Below, one piece after another: positions 5,011 through 5,234 of a stretch of DNA of 5,234 nt. How positions within the stretch are numbered: the first letter of the stretch is position 1; each line of letters begins with the position of its first letter. The stretch is from an uncultured Bacteroidales bacterium (GTDB lineage: Bacteria > Bacteroidota > Bacteroidia > Bacteroidales > Tenuifilaceae). A model generated the notes under the pieces. It saw only the letters and a program-made list of their open reading frames with translations. It was not told where the DNA came from and did no database searches. The stretch lies in NCBI GenBank assembly GCA_937915475.1, contig CALGIR010000359.1, positions 1-5,234 of the forward strand, read 5' to 3'. A program made the position numbers and the translations under genes.

Positions 5011-5234
5011 TTACCCACCCTTTTTACCCGAAATTTTGTAAATCACCACAAAGTGTTTCTGATTCCAGTGCACAATGACGGGCAGAGTAGCCTCATCGCT
5101 CAGCTGCTCAAAGCTGAGCTTACGAAACCCAATACTCTCGGCAGCTCGGCTAATACCCAGTATGCTCACCCCCTCGCGGGTTATATGGCTACGCTCGCGA
5201 AGCGTTTCGAGGTTGTAGTGCTTGCCGTGGTGGC
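5011..5234 (-). pseudogene. C39 peptidase domain fragment truncated before the catalytic Asp (enters from the right edge)
   Basis: The frame is open from the right edge to a TAA at 5011-5013 and gives 73 residues of a C39 domain: GKHYNLETLRERSHITREG, GISRAAESIGFRKLSFEQL, then LPVIVHWNQKHFVVIYKI with the catalytic His, and finally SGKKGG before the stop. In intact transporters a segment of the type YVADPA, carrying the catalytic Asp, follows here, then membrane segments and the ATPase; none of that is present. Counting from the left copy, the whole product would be about 99 residues. The catalytic Cys should lie just outside the window. The sequence is GC-balanced (about 53% in one line) and closely related to the left fragment. 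A small stand-alone protein is possible, but without the Asp a remnant of a disrupted transporter gene is more likely. Confidence 0.75.
5121..5234 (-). repeat. Right copy of imperfect direct repeat (C39 5' coding sequence)
   Basis: This is the partner of 46-159 in the same orientation. The C39 reading continues past the repeat to 5011 here but breaks at about 48 in the left copy, so the repeat ends exactly where the left gene was interrupted. Together the two copies flank the whole peptide cassette. Confidence 0.8.

Noticed and set aside
46..5234. Composite transposon or insertion sequence bounded by the repeats
   Set aside because: The repeats are coding C39 sequence in direct orientation, with no transposase, no terminal inverted repeats and no target-site duplication visible.

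Overview
The window looks like a chromosomal accessory region of a Bacteroidota bacterium (Cytophaga/Saprospira/Chitinophaga-like; exact group not determinable here). The reasons are the grasp-with-spasm peptide-maturation pair, the double-glycine leader peptides, the C39 peptidase sequence style, a CarboxypepD_reg-like envelope protein, a DUF6624 protein, and start codons without Shine-Dalgarno sequences. All genes I accept lie on the minus strand, so the transcription order runs from high to low coordinates.

Layout in transcription order: (1) 5234-5011, the 3' part of a C39 peptidase domain that enters from outside the window and stops before its catalytic Asp. (2) 5010-4732, a 279-bp non-coding stretch rich in hairpins, with one possible Bacteroidota promoter. 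(3) 4731-4504 and 4484-4290, two small precursor peptides with related double-glycine-type leaders and divergent cores ending in Cys-rich tails. (4) A strong stem-loop at 4283-4254. (5) 4224-3373, an exported CarboxypepD_reg-like protein. (6) 3376-2414, an ATP-grasp maturase (GwsG), overlapping the previous gene by 4 bp. (7) 2294-1230, a SPASM-domain maturase (GwsS) with no visible CxxxCxxC radical-SAM motif. (8) 1216-236, an exported DUF6624 protein. (9) 235-32, a second C39 peptidase fragment starting directly on the preceding stop codon, which loses its frame and homology near position 48.

As a system this reads as a RiPP (ribosomally made, modified peptide) cassette. Two precursors are made, probably in excess because of the stem-loop behind them. 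GwsG and GwsS modify them, a C39-type peptidase/ABC transporter would remove the leader and export them, and two exported accessory proteins of unknown role are co-expressed. The unusual point is that the visible C39 sequences on both sides are incomplete. They form an imperfect direct repeat (about 86% identical over 104 bp by hand count) around an AT-richer cassette, which suggests that cassettes are gained, lost or stacked by recombination inside the 5' end of the transporter gene. A working transporter must lie outside the window, if there is one.

No RNA genes, CRISPR array, insertion sequence or phage gene was seen. GC counts and alignments were done by hand and are approximate.
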